A stretch of DNA of 56,495 bases from the NCBI GenBank assembly GCA_903870275.1, contig CAIQCK010000126.1, forward strand, positions 1 through 56,495. Reading direction: 5' to 3'. A program made the position numbers and the translations under genes. Positions 25,006-33,651 of the stretch are shown here, in pieces. The number at the start of each line of letters is the position of its first letter. The stretch's first letter is position 1. The DNA comes from an uncultured bacterium. Its GTDB lineage: Bacteria > Verrucomicrobiota > Verrucomicrobiia > CAIQCK01. A model generated the notes under the pieces. The model had not been told where the DNA came from. It did no database searches and was given only the letters and a program-made list of their open reading frames with translations.

Positions 25006-26091
25006 ATGAAAACCGTCCTCGTCACCGGCGGCGCCGGCTTCATCGGATCGAACTTCGTTCGCTGCCTGCTCCGCGCGGAGCCGGCGGCAAAGATCGTCAA
25101 CCTCGACGCGCTGACCTACGCCGGCAGTCTGGAAAACCTGAAAGATTTGCCCGACGATGGGCGGCATCTCTTTGTGCGCGGCGACATTTGCGACCGCGCG
25201 CTGGTGGATAAACTTCTGCGCGAACACCGGGTGGACACCATCGCGCATTTCGCCGCCGAGTCGCACGTGGACCGTTCGATTCACGGACCGGGTTTATTCG
25301 TGCAGACCAACATCATCGGCACGCAGGTGCTGCTCGACGCGGCGCGGCAGGCGTGGCTCGCGGACAAAATCGTCGAGCCGGCGGCGGCGCGGTTCCATCA
25401 TGTTTCCACCGACGAGGTGTTTGGCTCGCTCCGGCCGAAGGACCCCGCGTTCACCGAGAGCACGCCTTATGATCCGAGTTCGCCCTACTCCGCCTCCAAG
25501 GCCGCCAGCGATCACCTGGTGCGGGCCTACGCCCGCACGTACGGCCTGCCGGTGACGATCACGAATTGCTCGAACAACTACGGGCCGCATCAGTTCCCGG
25601 AGAAGTTGATTGCGCTGATGATCCTCAATGGCATCAACGGCCGGCCGCTGCCCGTTTATGGCGACGGCCAGCAAATTCGCGACTGGCTCTACGTCGAGGA
25701 CCATTGCGAAGCGATTCGTTGCGTGCTCAAAAGCGGGCGCACCGGCGAGACTTACAACATCGGAGGCGACAACCAACCGCCCAACCTCGATATCGTCCGC
25801 GACATTTGCGCGCTGCTGGACGAACTGCTCCCGGCGTCGCCGCACCGGCCGCACGCCTCGCTTATCCAGCACGTCACCGATCGCCCCGGTCACGACCGCC
25901 GGTATGCGATGAACATCACGAAGATCAAGACCGAGCTGGGCTGGACGCCGCGCCACTCGTTGCAAACGGGCCTGCGCGCGACGGTGCAATGGTATCTGGA
26001 GCATCCGGATTGGGTCGCCGCCATCCAACAGCAGGCGGGGTATCAGCAGTGGATTGACCGGAATTACGCGAAACGAGGAACGCAACAATGA
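25006..26091 (+). CDS. rmlB: dTDP-glucose 4,6-dehydratase
   Basis: A 361-residue extended SDR that turns dTDP-glucose into dTDP-4-keto-6-deoxyglucose. Motifs: VTGGAGFIGSNFVR, AAESHVDRSI, VSTDEVFGSL, and YSASKAASD (Y-x-x-x-K), plus NNYGPHQFPEKLI and YGDGQQIRDWLYVEDH, all characteristic of RmlB. Length is standard. It starts 4 bp after the RmlD-like gene and its stop overlaps the rmlA start (ATGA), so rmlA and rmlB are coupled. Confidence 0.96.
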   Translation: MKTVLVTGGAGFIGSNFVRCLLRAEPAAKIVNLDALTYAGSLENLKDLPDDGRHLFVRGDICDRALVDKLLREHRVDTIAHFAAESHVDRSIHGPGLFVQTNIIGTQVLLDAARQAWLADKIVEPAAARFHHVSTDEVFGSLRPKDPAFTESTPYDPSSPYSASKAASDHLVRAYARTYGLPVTITNCSNNYGPHQFPEKLIALMILNGINGRPLPVYGDGQQIRDWLYVEDHCEAIRCVLKSGRTGETYNIGGDNQPPNLDIVRDICALLDELLPASPHRPHASLIQHVTDRPGHDRRYAMNITKIKTELGWTPRHSLQTGLRATVQWYLEHPDWVAAIQQQAGYQQWIDRNYAKRGTQQ

Positions 26092-26954
26092 AAGGCATCA
26101 TTCTGGCCGGCGGCAAAGGCACGCGCCTTTATCCCATCACGATGGCGGCAAGCAAACAGGTCCTGCCGGTTTACGACAAGCCGATGATCTACTATCCGCT
26201 TTCGTGCCTGATGCTGGCGGAAATCCGCGACGTGCTCGTGATCAGCACGCCGGCCGACCTGCCGGGATTCCAGCGATTGCTGCGCGACGGCAGCCAGTGG
26301 GGCATGAAGTTCCGCTATGCCGAACAGGACGAACCGCGCGGACTGGCCGACGCTTTTCGGATCGGCGCGGAGTTTCTCGCCGGCGAACCGGCGTGCCTGA
26401 TCCTGGGCGACAACATTTTTTACGGCCACGGTTTGGCGGAAGTCCTCCGCGTCGGCGCGGGAACAACCAACGGGGCGACCATCTTTGCCTACCCGGTGCG
26501 CGACCCGGAACGCTACGGCGTGGTGGAGTTCGACGAGGCCGGACGGGCCGTCAACATCGAGGAGAAGCCGAAGAAGCCGCGCTCGAATTATGCCGTGCCC
26601 GGCATTTATTTTTTCGACCGCGAAGTGACGGAGATCGCCCGCAATTTGAAACCCTCGCCCCGCGGCGAACTTGAAATCACCGATCTCAACCGCGTCTATC
26701 TCTCGCGCGGCAAACTGAGCGTGGCGCAGCTCGGCCGCGGCATCGCCTGGCTCGACGCCGGCACGCACGAATCGCTCCTCCAGGCCGCGAACTTCGTGCA
26801 AGCGGTCCAGGACCGGCAGGGACTGATGATCTGCTGCCCCGAAGAAATCGCCTTTCGCCACGGTTTCATTGACGCCGCGCAATTGAAACGGCTGGCCCGC
26901 GCCATCCCGAACGCCTATGGGGATTATCTGCAACGTCTGACCGTCAGCCGATAG
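26088..26954 (+). CDS. rmlA: Glucose-1-phosphate thymidylyltransferase
   Basis: A 288-residue nucleotidyltransferase that makes dTDP-glucose from glucose-1-phosphate and dTTP. The signature GGKGTRLYPIT with SKQVLPVYDKPMIYYPL is intact; LILGDNIFYG holds the metal-binding Asp; EEKPKKPRSNYAVPG and WLDAGTHESL follow. Length is standard. With rmlB it supplies dTDP-4-keto-6-deoxyglucose, the branch point for rhamnose and many other deoxysugars, probably for the adjacent glycan operon. It is convergent with the GT87 gene; the 95 bp gap contains a T7 run but no clear terminator stem. Confidence 0.96.
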   Translation: MKGIILAGGKGTRLYPITMAASKQVLPVYDKPMIYYPLSCLMLAEIRDVLVISTPADLPGFQRLLRDGSQWGMKFRYAEQDEPRGLADAFRIGAEFLAGEPACLILGDNIFYGHGLAEVLRVGAGTTNGATIFAYPVRDPERYGVVEFDEAGRAVNIEEKPKKPRSNYAVPGIYFFDREVTEIARNLKPSPRGELEITDLNRVYLSRGKLSVAQLGRGIAWLDAGTHESLLQAANFVQAVQDRQGLMICCPEEIAFRHGFIDAAQLKRLARAIPNAYGDYLQRLTVSR

Positions 26955-27049
26955 TCCAAAGGCCGCGCGTTTTTTTGCGGAACAGAGCCAGCCGGCCTAA
27001 ATCCGTGTTTCCTGTGTGGCGGAGAACTTGTGGCAACACACCGTGGCCG

Positions 27050-28279
27050 TTAGGACCGGGCGCGGCACGGTTCGGCGGAGGTCTTTCCTCGCTCGAAAAT
27101 AATATGACCGAGGAAGACGAGGAGGATCAGCGTCCCTATCGTGATGCATCCCGACGACAGGAAAATTTCCGAGAGAGGCCTGCCCATGATTTGTTTTGCG
27201 GTCAGGGAGTTCAGCGCGAAACTCACTGCCAGAACGATGCCGCCAAGCCACCGGAAGCGCTCTTCCTTGATCACATAGGCTGACAACAGCATGTAGGGCA
27301 GCATCAGCACGATGAAGTGCGACTTGCTGCTCATGGGTGAAAGCATGAGCATGCTGATCAGCAGCACCGAGCCATCCAAAACAAACGATCTTGCCATTTT
27401 CCCGGAACGAATCAGAAGAGCACCCATCACCGATAGATAACCGAGATACACCGCATTGAGGATCGTCGAAGCGTGAACCGACCAACTCGATCCTGTTGTG
27501 AGATGGGTGACCAGCGACCGCAACGATTCGTTCAGAGGGTTGGCGGAATCCCATTGGCGGGGCCGATAGATCGCCGGATTCTTGATGAAAAGTCCTCCCA
27601 CCATGTCGTGCACCCACGTGAGGAAATAACCCGAGGAAGGCTTGGAAGGCGTGAAGAAGACATCCGGCAACAACGAAATGCCCGCGTAGAGCGCGACACA
27701 AAGAAGAAATAGTTTCATCCGCCCTCGCAGCAGCAGATAGGGGAAGAACAACAAAGGCGTTACCTTGAGGGCCGCCGCCGCCGCCAAGCCGGCCGCCGCG
27801 CGAAAGTCTTTGCCGCGTGCCAATCCATCCAGTCCGATCAGAACACACAAGAAGACGACGGCGTCATAGGCCTGGTTCTCAAATACCGCCAGCACAAGTT
27901 TGATGCTTAATGCCAGCGTCAGAACTCTCAGCCAAAGCAGTTCCTTGCGCGGCAACGGTTCCGGCCAGGTCTTGAGCGTGAGATGCTCGCATAACCGGAA
28001 ACTCAGGCACGTGGAACCCACCAGCACCAGATACCAGAGAAGATCCCTGAGCCACGGCCGGACGAGTGCGAACGGGATCATGACGAACGCAAACACAGGA
28101 GGATAGTTGAATCCCAGCACACTATCTTCCAAAACTTCTCCTCGCAGCAAAGCCGCCGCGCCCCGAGGATAAAGGTCCATGCCTTGGGGCCGGTTGACGA
28201 AACGCGGGTAATACAACGCCGCGGCCACGAGCAGCAGGAGGATCAGCTTGTGACGGCGGATAAAATCCAGAAGCTTCAT
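27050..28279 (-). CDS. Polytopic membrane protein, DUF2029/GT87-like mannosyltransferase
   Basis: About 409 residues with roughly nine to ten hydrophobic helices. The first helix (LILLLLVAAALYYPRFV) is followed by an extracytoplasmic loop with MDLYPRG and LGFNYPPVFAFVMIPFAL, a pattern seen in GT87 (DUF2029) polyprenyl-phosphate-mannose-dependent transferases. It probably adds a hexose to a lipid-linked or cell-surface glycan from the outer face of the membrane. ATG 28279 (MKLLDFIRRHK) was chosen over upstream in-frame codons because the membrane protein begins there. It is the last gene of the minus-strand glycan run and is separated by 77 bp from the GT9 gene. Confidence 0.7.
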   Translation of the reverse strand: MKLLDFIRRHKLILLLLVAAALYYPRFVNRPQGMDLYPRGAAALLRGEVLEDSVLGFNYPPVFAFVMIPFALVRPWLRDLLWYLVLVGSTCLSFRLCEHLTLKTWPEPLPRKELLWLRVLTLALSIKLVLAVFENQAYDAVVFLCVLIGLDGLARGKDFRAAAGLAAAAALKVTPLLFFPYLLLRGRMKLFLLCVALYAGISLLPDVFFTPSKPSSGYFLTWVHDMVGGLFIKNPAIYRPRQWDSANPLNESLRSLVTHLTTGSSWSVHASTILNAVYLGYLSVMGALLIRSGKMARSFVLDGSVLLISMLMLSPMSSKSHFIVLMLPYMLLSAYVIKEERFRWLGGIVLAVSFALNSLTAKQIMGRPLSEIFLSSGCITIGTLILLVFLGHIIFERGKTSAEPCRARS

Positions 28280-28356
28280 GCGCGCTATTTTCGTTCCGCT
28301 CTGTCGTTCTCGAAAGTTCGAAGTGGCCGCCAATTCCTCGGCGCCATTCTGTTATC

Positions 28357-29358
28357 TCACGAACCGACCCGCCGGCAAGAAAGATTCGCCAAAGCTTCAA
28401 CGACTTCGGTCACCTCCACCGGTCGCTCCTGGCCTTCCCGCCCCACACGCAGCACGGCGTGGCCCTCGCCCCACGGCCGCCACGCGATATCGTCCACAAA
28501 CAGGCAGACCACGCCCGTCTCCACCGCCGCGGCCACGTGCATCGGGCCGCTCGCAATGCCCACGAAACCCGCCGCGCGCTTCAGCATGGCGGCCAGTTCA
28601 AGCACCGTGGTCCGCCCCACCACCGAAACCGCCTGCAAGCCCGGTTGCGAAACGATCCAGTTGACGTCGTCCAGGCAATCCGATCCCCCGACGAAAACCG
28701 GCGTGAGGCCGTGAGTCTGTTTCACCGCTTGCGCGAATTGCGCCCACCGTTCCCGCGGCCAGCGATACGCGGCGTTGGAACGCGCGCCGACGTGCAGCGC
28801 GACAAACCGCCCGCCGACGCCGAGTTCTCGAAGCAGAGCCGCCGCCTTCCTGTCATCGTCCTCGCCGACCGGCAGCTCCAGCGACCGGTCATCCGCGTGA
28901 AGGGCCAGACCGCGTTCCACCAGGGAGAGATACAACTCCACGATGTGAAACGGGGGGGCGGGCACCTCCAAGGATTTGTTGTTAAGAAACCGCCGCGCCC
29001 CTTCGGGCGCCTGCAAAGCGATCCGGCGCGGCACGCCGGCGAGAAAGCCCAGCCACGCCGCGCGGTCGCCGCTGGCGAAATCCACCGACGTGACGTAGCG
29101 GCGCTGCCGCAGCGCGCGCAGCAAACGCCATTGCCCCGCCACACCGGTCGCGCGATCCACCGTCAGCACACAATCCAGGTGGGGGTTGTGGCGCAGCACG
29201 TCCTCGGTGCCCTTGTTCACGACCATCGTGATGTGGGCCTTCGGGAAACTTTGCCGCAGCAGCCGGATTGCCGGCGTCGTCAGCAGCACGTCGCCGATGT
29301 GGCGCAGCTTGAACAGCAGGAAGGCCGGGCCGTTGAGATGGAGCGCGGTTTCGTTCAC
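28357..29358 (-). CDS. Glycosyltransferase family 9 (heptosyltransferase-like)
   Basis: A 333-residue GT-B enzyme. The N-terminus LLFKLRHIGDVLLTTPAIRLLRQSFP is the diagnostic GT9 motif (KxxxIGDVLLTTP), and LHVGARSNAAYRWPRERWAQ and GIASGPMHVAAA are the C-terminal substrate motifs. Family members transfer heptose or related sugars from ADP- or other nucleotide donors to lipopolysaccharide-like acceptors. Its ATG overlaps the wecB stop, so it belongs to the long operon. Confidence 0.9.
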   Translation of the reverse strand: MNETALHLNGPAFLLFKLRHIGDVLLTTPAIRLLRQSFPKAHITMVVNKGTEDVLRHNPHLDCVLTVDRATGVAGQWRLLRALRQRRYVTSVDFASGDRAAWLGFLAGVPRRIALQAPEGARRFLNNKSLEVPAPPFHIVELYLSLVERGLALHADDRSLELPVGEDDDRKAAALLRELGVGGRFVALHVGARSNAAYRWPRERWAQFAQAVKQTHGLTPVFVGGSDCLDDVNWIVSQPGLQAVSVVGRTTVLELAAMLKRAAGFVGIASGPMHVAAAVETGVVCLFVDDIAWRPWGEGHAVLRVGREGQERPVEVTEVVEALANLSCRRVGS

Positions 29359-30482
29359 GGGCTGACCCGGTCGAGAAGAACCTCCACGATCCGCCGGGCG
29401 GCTTCGCCGTCGCCGTAGGGATTGGAGGCGGTGGACATGCGGCGATACGCCGTCTCATCCGTCAACAGCCGCCGGGTCTCCGCCACGATCCGCTCGCGGT
29501 CGGTGCCGACGATCAGCGCCAGGCCGGCCTCGGCCGCTTCGGGACGTTCGGTGACCTTGCGCATTACCAGCACCGGCTTGCCGAACGTCGGCGCTTCCTC
29601 CTGAATGCCGCCGGAATCGGTCAGGACCAGATGCGACCGTTTCATCAGGTGCACCAGCGTCAGGTAATCCACCGGTTCAATCAAATGTATCCGGTCCACG
29701 CCGTTCAGCTTCGCCTGCACGGTGTGACGCACCTTCGGGTTGAGGTGGACGGGGTAAACGATGTTGAGGTCGGGAAACTCGCGGACGAGTTCGCAGAAGG
29801 CGTCGCAGATGTTCGCGAGCGGCTCGTCCCAGTTTTCGCGACGGTGCGCGGTAACGAGGATGAGGCGGCCGGCAGCGCCGAGGATGTTTTTGATCTCAGG
29901 CCCGCGCGGTTCGTAAGGCACGCCTGCCGCGTAGCGCAGCGCGTCCACGACCGTGTTGCCGGTGACAAAAACCTTTTCCGTCGGAACGCCTTCGCGGAGA
30001 AGATTCTCGCGGGCGCGCGCCGTGGGCGCGAAGTAGTAGTCGGCAAGCACATCGGCGAGGCGGCGGTTGATTTCCTCGGGATACGGATTCCACCGGTCGA
30101 AGCTGCGCAGTCCCGCTTCGACGTGGCCGACGGCGATCCGGCAATAAAACGCGGCCAGCGACGCCGCGAACACGGTGGTCGTGTCGCCCTGGACCAGCAC
30201 GACGTCCGGCTTCATCTCGCGCAACACGCGTTCCACGGCCTCGATGGCCGCCGTGGTGATTTGCGCCAGCGTCTGGTTCGGGCGCATGAGGTTCAGATCC
30301 ACATCGGGCTTGATGCCGAAGACCTTGAGCGTCTGGTCCAGCATCTCGCGATGTTGCGCCGTGGACACCACCACCGATTCGATCCGGCCGGGATGTTTCG
30401 ACAGCTCCCGGATCACGGGGGCCATTTTGATGACCTCCGGCCGCGTGCCGACGATGGACAAAATTTTCAACTTCGATTTCAT
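29355..30482 (-). CDS. wecB: UDP-N-acetylglucosamine 2-epimerase (non-hydrolysing)
   Basis: A 375-residue GT-B-fold epimerase that interconverts UDP-GlcNAc and UDP-ManNAc. Signatures: SIVGTRPEVIKMAPVIREL, VQGDTTTVFAASLAAFY, HVEAGLRSFDRWNPYPEEINRR, TAHRRENWDEPL and LTDSGGIQEEAP, all as in WecB. Starting at ATG 30482 gives the usual beginning MKSKLKILSIVGTRP, with AGGAAG upstream and a 4 bp overlap with the preceding glycosyltransferase stop. UDP-ManNAc may feed a surface glycan; it is not needed for pseudaminic acid. Confidence 0.95.
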   Translation of the reverse strand: MKSKLKILSIVGTRPEVIKMAPVIRELSKHPGRIESVVVSTAQHREMLDQTLKVFGIKPDVDLNLMRPNQTLAQITTAAIEAVERVLREMKPDVVLVQGDTTTVFAASLAAFYCRIAVGHVEAGLRSFDRWNPYPEEINRRLADVLADYYFAPTARARENLLREGVPTEKVFVTGNTVVDALRYAAGVPYEPRGPEIKNILGAAGRLILVTAHRRENWDEPLANICDAFCELVREFPDLNIVYPVHLNPKVRHTVQAKLNGVDRIHLIEPVDYLTLVHLMKRSHLVLTDSGGIQEEAPTFGKPVLVMRKVTERPEAAEAGLALIVGTDRERIVAETRRLLTDETAYRRMSTASNPYGDGEAARRIVEVLLDRVSP

Positions 30483-31657
30483 TGCCGCTTCCTGTCTGCC
30501 GCGGCACAAGCGTTCCAGACGGCCAGGATTTGTTTCACCCGGCTGTCCCAGGAATGCCCGCTGGCGATCGCCATCCGCCGCCGCGCGGCCTCGTCGGAGT
30601 CTTCCGCCAGCGCGCGTTCGATCTGCGCCACAAACTCCTCCGGGCCGGTGGCGATTCTGACGGCATCGCCGAAAACCCGCAACCTCGGAATCGCCGTGGA
30701 CACGACCGGTTTGCCCGCCGCCAGGTATTCGTAAACCTTAATCGGATCGGCGGCATAGACGATGGGCTTCGGCTCGAACGGCACGAGACAAACGTCCAAC
30801 TGCCGCAGATACGCCGGCAACTCGTCGTAGCGTTTCGTGCCGAGCAGGTGGACATTCGGCAGACCCGAAAAACACGAGATGTCCTTGTGAATGCCGCCGA
30901 TGATGACCCAGCTCCAGCCGGGCCGCCGCCGCGCGCCCTCGGTGATGAGGCCGACATCCACCCAATGCTGGACCGAGCCAATGAAACCGATCAGCGGCTT
31001 TTTCAGCGCGGCGAGGTCGGCCGGACACGGCAGATTTTCCTCGCGAGCCTTCACGAAATGCGCGACATCGGCGGCGTTGGGCACCAGATGGACGTTTGGG
31101 TGGCGCGCGCCGAGGCTTTGCAGCAGCGGCTCGCTGGTGACGAAGACCGCAGCGACCTTGCGCAACAGCCGCTCCTCGCTGTCGAGGATGATGCGCGCCA
31201 TTTTTGGCGGCAGGTCGGTGAGCTCGTCGCAGCAATCGTAGCAGGCAAACTTTTCATCCAGCGCGCCAACGAGCGGCTCGGCGAGCGGATACGAAACCCA
31301 CAGCACCGGCTTTGCAAAACCCAGCCGCCGGGCGAGCGCGCGGAGGCGCGCGGCCAGCCACCGCAGGTAGAGGCGGTTCAGGCGCGGATAGCGCCGCAAC
31401 GAGAACAGAACTACCGGCGAGAACACGTGGACGCCTTTTTCCACCTCGCGCGACCAGAACAGTTGCCGCAGTTGCATCTGGCCGCGGAAAACGCTTCGCA
31501 ACGATGACCACAAGTCGCGCGGCGATTCGACATACAGCACCGGCATCGAACGGCCGAGCCGCCCCATGATTTGCTGATGGCGCTGCCGCAGGCCGTGCCA
31601 GGAACAGGCCCACAAACAGACGAGGCAGTCGCCGTCGGAGCGCGGTGCGGTGGTCAT
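30479..31657 (-). CDS. Glycosyltransferase, GT4/GT1-like
   Basis: A 392-residue GT-B protein. The N-terminal domain has CLWACSWHGLRQRHQQIMGRL and ACYDCCDELTDLPP; the C-terminal nucleotide-sugar domain has KKPLIGFIGSVQHWVDVGLI, NVHLLGTKRYDELPAYL and VCLVPFEPKPIVYAADPIKVYEYLAAGKPVVST (listed as separate blocks), where the Pro-x-K-x-x-E-Y arrangement binds the donor. The acceptor and donor are not predictable. ATG 31657 overlaps the stop of the upstream GT2 gene. Confidence 0.8.
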   Translation of the reverse strand: MTTAPRSDGDCLVCLWACSWHGLRQRHQQIMGRLGRSMPVLYVESPRDLWSSLRSVFRGQMQLRQLFWSREVEKGVHVFSPVVLFSLRRYPRLNRLYLRWLAARLRALARRLGFAKPVLWVSYPLAEPLVGALDEKFACYDCCDELTDLPPKMARIILDSEERLLRKVAAVFVTSEPLLQSLGARHPNVHLVPNAADVAHFVKAREENLPCPADLAALKKPLIGFIGSVQHWVDVGLITEGARRRPGWSWVIIGGIHKDISCFSGLPNVHLLGTKRYDELPAYLRQLDVCLVPFEPKPIVYAADPIKVYEYLAAGKPVVSTAIPRLRVFGDAVRIATGPEEFVAQIERALAEDSDEAARRRMAIASGHSWDSRVKQILAVWNACAAADRKRQ

Positions 31658-32631
31658 AACCGGGTGGTCGCGGGCGAAAGTTTCTGGCTCAAGCCGTCGC
31701 GGCACGCGCGCCAGAGCGCGAGGCCGTGCTCCCGCCGTCCCGCGACGAGGCAGCCGATGCTCTTGCCCAAAACGTGGCGCAGCAGATACGGCCCGAACAC
31801 CAGCCAATGATACCAGCGGGCGTGTTTGCGCATAAAAAAAATCCGGTTGCGAAAACGGTAATATTCCACCGACGGTTTCCGCATCGTGTTGACGCTCACC
31901 GCGCCCTTATGCCAGATGCGGCTGCGGGGCACAACCCAAACGCCGTGGCCGGCCCCGGCGGCGCGCCGGCACCAGTCCACTTCCTCGACGTAAAGGTGAA
32001 ACGCCTCGTCCAGCACGCCGATGGCCTCGATGGTCCCGCGCCGCACCAGCATCGCCGCGCCGGAGATGTAGTCCACGACGCGCGGCGTCTTGTCCAACGC
32101 CGCTTCCGTCACTCCACCGCTCAACGGCGGAAACTTCGCGTCCCACCATTGGATGCGTGCGCCCGCCGACTGGATCGTTTGGGGGCGGTCCATTTCATAG
32201 ACACTCGGCCCGATCATGCCCGCTTGCGGGTGTTCGTTGGCAAATTCGACCAGGAGGCTAAGGAATTCGGGGTCCACCGTCGTGTCGTTGTTCAACAGCA
32301 GCACGAAATCGAAACCGGCCCGCAGCGCGTGACGAATGCCGGCGTTGTTGCCGCCGGTGTAACCGAGGTTGTGTTCCGTGCACACCAGCGCCAGCGGGCC
32401 CAAACCGCACCCATCATCGCCCGCCGCATCCACGACCGGCCAGCCGGATTGCTCCGCCCACGCCCTGATCTGCGCGACGGAGTCGTCCGTGGAGCCGTTG
32501 TCCACGACCACGGCCTGCCAGAGGGGGCTAGTTACCCCACGCAGGGATTCGAGGCAGGCGATGGTCTCATGCCAATTGTTCCAATTGAGCACGATGATCG
32601 CCACACGAGGTTGGGTATTCGTGGTGGTCAT
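31654..32631 (-). CDS. Glycosyltransferase family 2, rhamnosyltransferase-like
   Basis: A 325-residue GT-A enzyme. Motifs are VAIIVLNWNNWHETIACLESL at the N-terminus (seen in part), VVVDNGSTDDS, LLLNNDTTVD (the DxD equivalent) and FHLYVEEVDWCRRAAGAG (acceptor/catalytic EDxD-like region). The C-terminal segment SVEYYRFRNRIFFMRKHARW is common in rhamnosyltransferases of surface polysaccharides. If the rml genes make a deoxysugar nucleotide, this enzyme is a candidate user. It is 13 bp after the methyltransferase gene stop and overlaps the next GT gene. Confidence 0.85.
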   Translation of the reverse strand: MTTTNTQPRVAIIVLNWNNWHETIACLESLRGVTSPLWQAVVVDNGSTDDSVAQIRAWAEQSGWPVVDAAGDDGCGLGPLALVCTEHNLGYTGGNNAGIRHALRAGFDFVLLLNNDTTVDPEFLSLLVEFANEHPQAGMIGPSVYEMDRPQTIQSAGARIQWWDAKFPPLSGGVTEAALDKTPRVVDYISGAAMLVRRGTIEAIGVLDEAFHLYVEEVDWCRRAAGAGHGVWVVPRSRIWHKGAVSVNTMRKPSVEYYRFRNRIFFMRKHARWYHWLVFGPYLLRHVLGKSIGCLVAGRREHGLALWRACRDGLSQKLSPATTRL

Positions 32632-32644
32632 GGGGTCCGACGCC

Positions 32645-33619
32645 TCATGCGGATTTCACCGCCTTCAGAACGCACTCCTCGCCGGAGTCCGGGTTGCGGG
32701 AGTGGGCGCGATGCGCGCGGATTTGAAAAACCAAACCCGCCCATTCGGCCCGAGGATGCGGCTTCAGGTTCAACGCGTGACGGCCGGTGCGTCGGATCTC
32801 GTAGCTGCCCGTCGCGAAACTCTGGGCGCGGGCCGGCGTCGTCTCGATGCTGTAGTCCTGAAATCCGTTTTTTCGCGCGACCACGGACAGCGCGGTCCGC
32901 GAAAAGAGATACAAATGCCGCGGCGGGTCCAATCCCAGCCACGCCGACTGAAAATGGTTGTGTCCGTAACTGGCGGTGTTCGGCGTGGTCAGCACCAGCG
33001 TGCCGCCGCGTTTTAGCAAGCGATGGCATTCCGCCAGAACCTTCCCCGGGTCCGGCAGGTGCTCGATCACGTGATTCATGATGATCGCGTCGAAAGAATC
33101 GCCGGGGAGCGCGAGCGTGCAAACATCGCCGCAATGGACCTCCAGCCCGAAGCGCTCCCGCGCGTGGCCCACGGCTTTCGGGTCAATGTCCTGCCCCTCG
33201 GCCTGCCATCCCAGTTTTTTCAGGCGCGCGAGACGCTCGCCGCTGCCGCAGCCGATTTCCAGCAGCTTTCCCGGCGTTTTTTCGCCCAAGAACATGAGAT
33301 TGATCTGCCGACTGCTCTGCCGGCCGGCGATCAACGACTTGACGATGCTGTTGATCTGTTTGACCGCAAACCTGCCGGCTTGCGCCGCGAAAGAGAGTCC
33401 GCCGGTTTGCGACCGGGCGCTGTCGTGCGTGTAAAAGTTCTCGTAAAATCCGCCGATCTCCTGCTCGGCGGGCATCGGATCAAGCCAGACCAATCCGCAT
33501 TCGGGATTGGAACATTTCCGGAAACCCCATTCCCCCGGCGCCGCGAAATGCCGGTCCTTCATGCCTTGATAGAGCAGCGCTCCTTTGTCGCCGCAGAGAT
33601 AACAAGGGACGCTTTGCAT
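32645..33619 (-). CDS. Class I SAM methyltransferase with N-terminal zinc ribbon
   Basis: A 324-residue protein. The N-terminus has four cysteines (CYLCG and KCSNPECG) that look like a zinc ribbon, followed by a helical linker and a class I methyltransferase domain with LLEIGCGSGERLARL (motif I), GQDIDPKAV and FDAIIMNHVIEHLPDPGKVL. Such proteins methylate sugars or lipids in polysaccharide clusters. The C-terminal section (RHLYLFSRTALSVVARKNGF) matches Methyltransf_23-type proteins. ATG 33619 lies 32 bp after the upstream GT2 stop; the frame is open further upstream, but that part overlaps the GT2 gene. Confidence 0.85.
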   Translation of the reverse strand: MQSVPCYLCGDKGALLYQGMKDRHFAAPGEWGFRKCSNPECGLVWLDPMPAEQEIGGFYENFYTHDSARSQTGGLSFAAQAGRFAVKQINSIVKSLIAGRQSSRQINLMFLGEKTPGKLLEIGCGSGERLARLKKLGWQAEGQDIDPKAVGHARERFGLEVHCGDVCTLALPGDSFDAIIMNHVIEHLPDPGKVLAECHRLLKRGGTLVLTTPNTASYGHNHFQSAWLGLDPPRHLYLFSRTALSVVARKNGFQDYSIETTPARAQSFATGSYEIRRTGRHALNLKPHPRAEWAGLVFQIRAHRAHSRNPDSGEECVLKAVKSA

Positions 33620-33651
33620 GGTGGCGCGGATGAGTTCGGATGTTCGGGAGA

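Noticed and set aside
26955..27049. Intrinsic terminator at the T7 run after rmlA
   Set aside because: The T-run is preceded by GC-rich sequence but no inverted repeat of useful length could be found.
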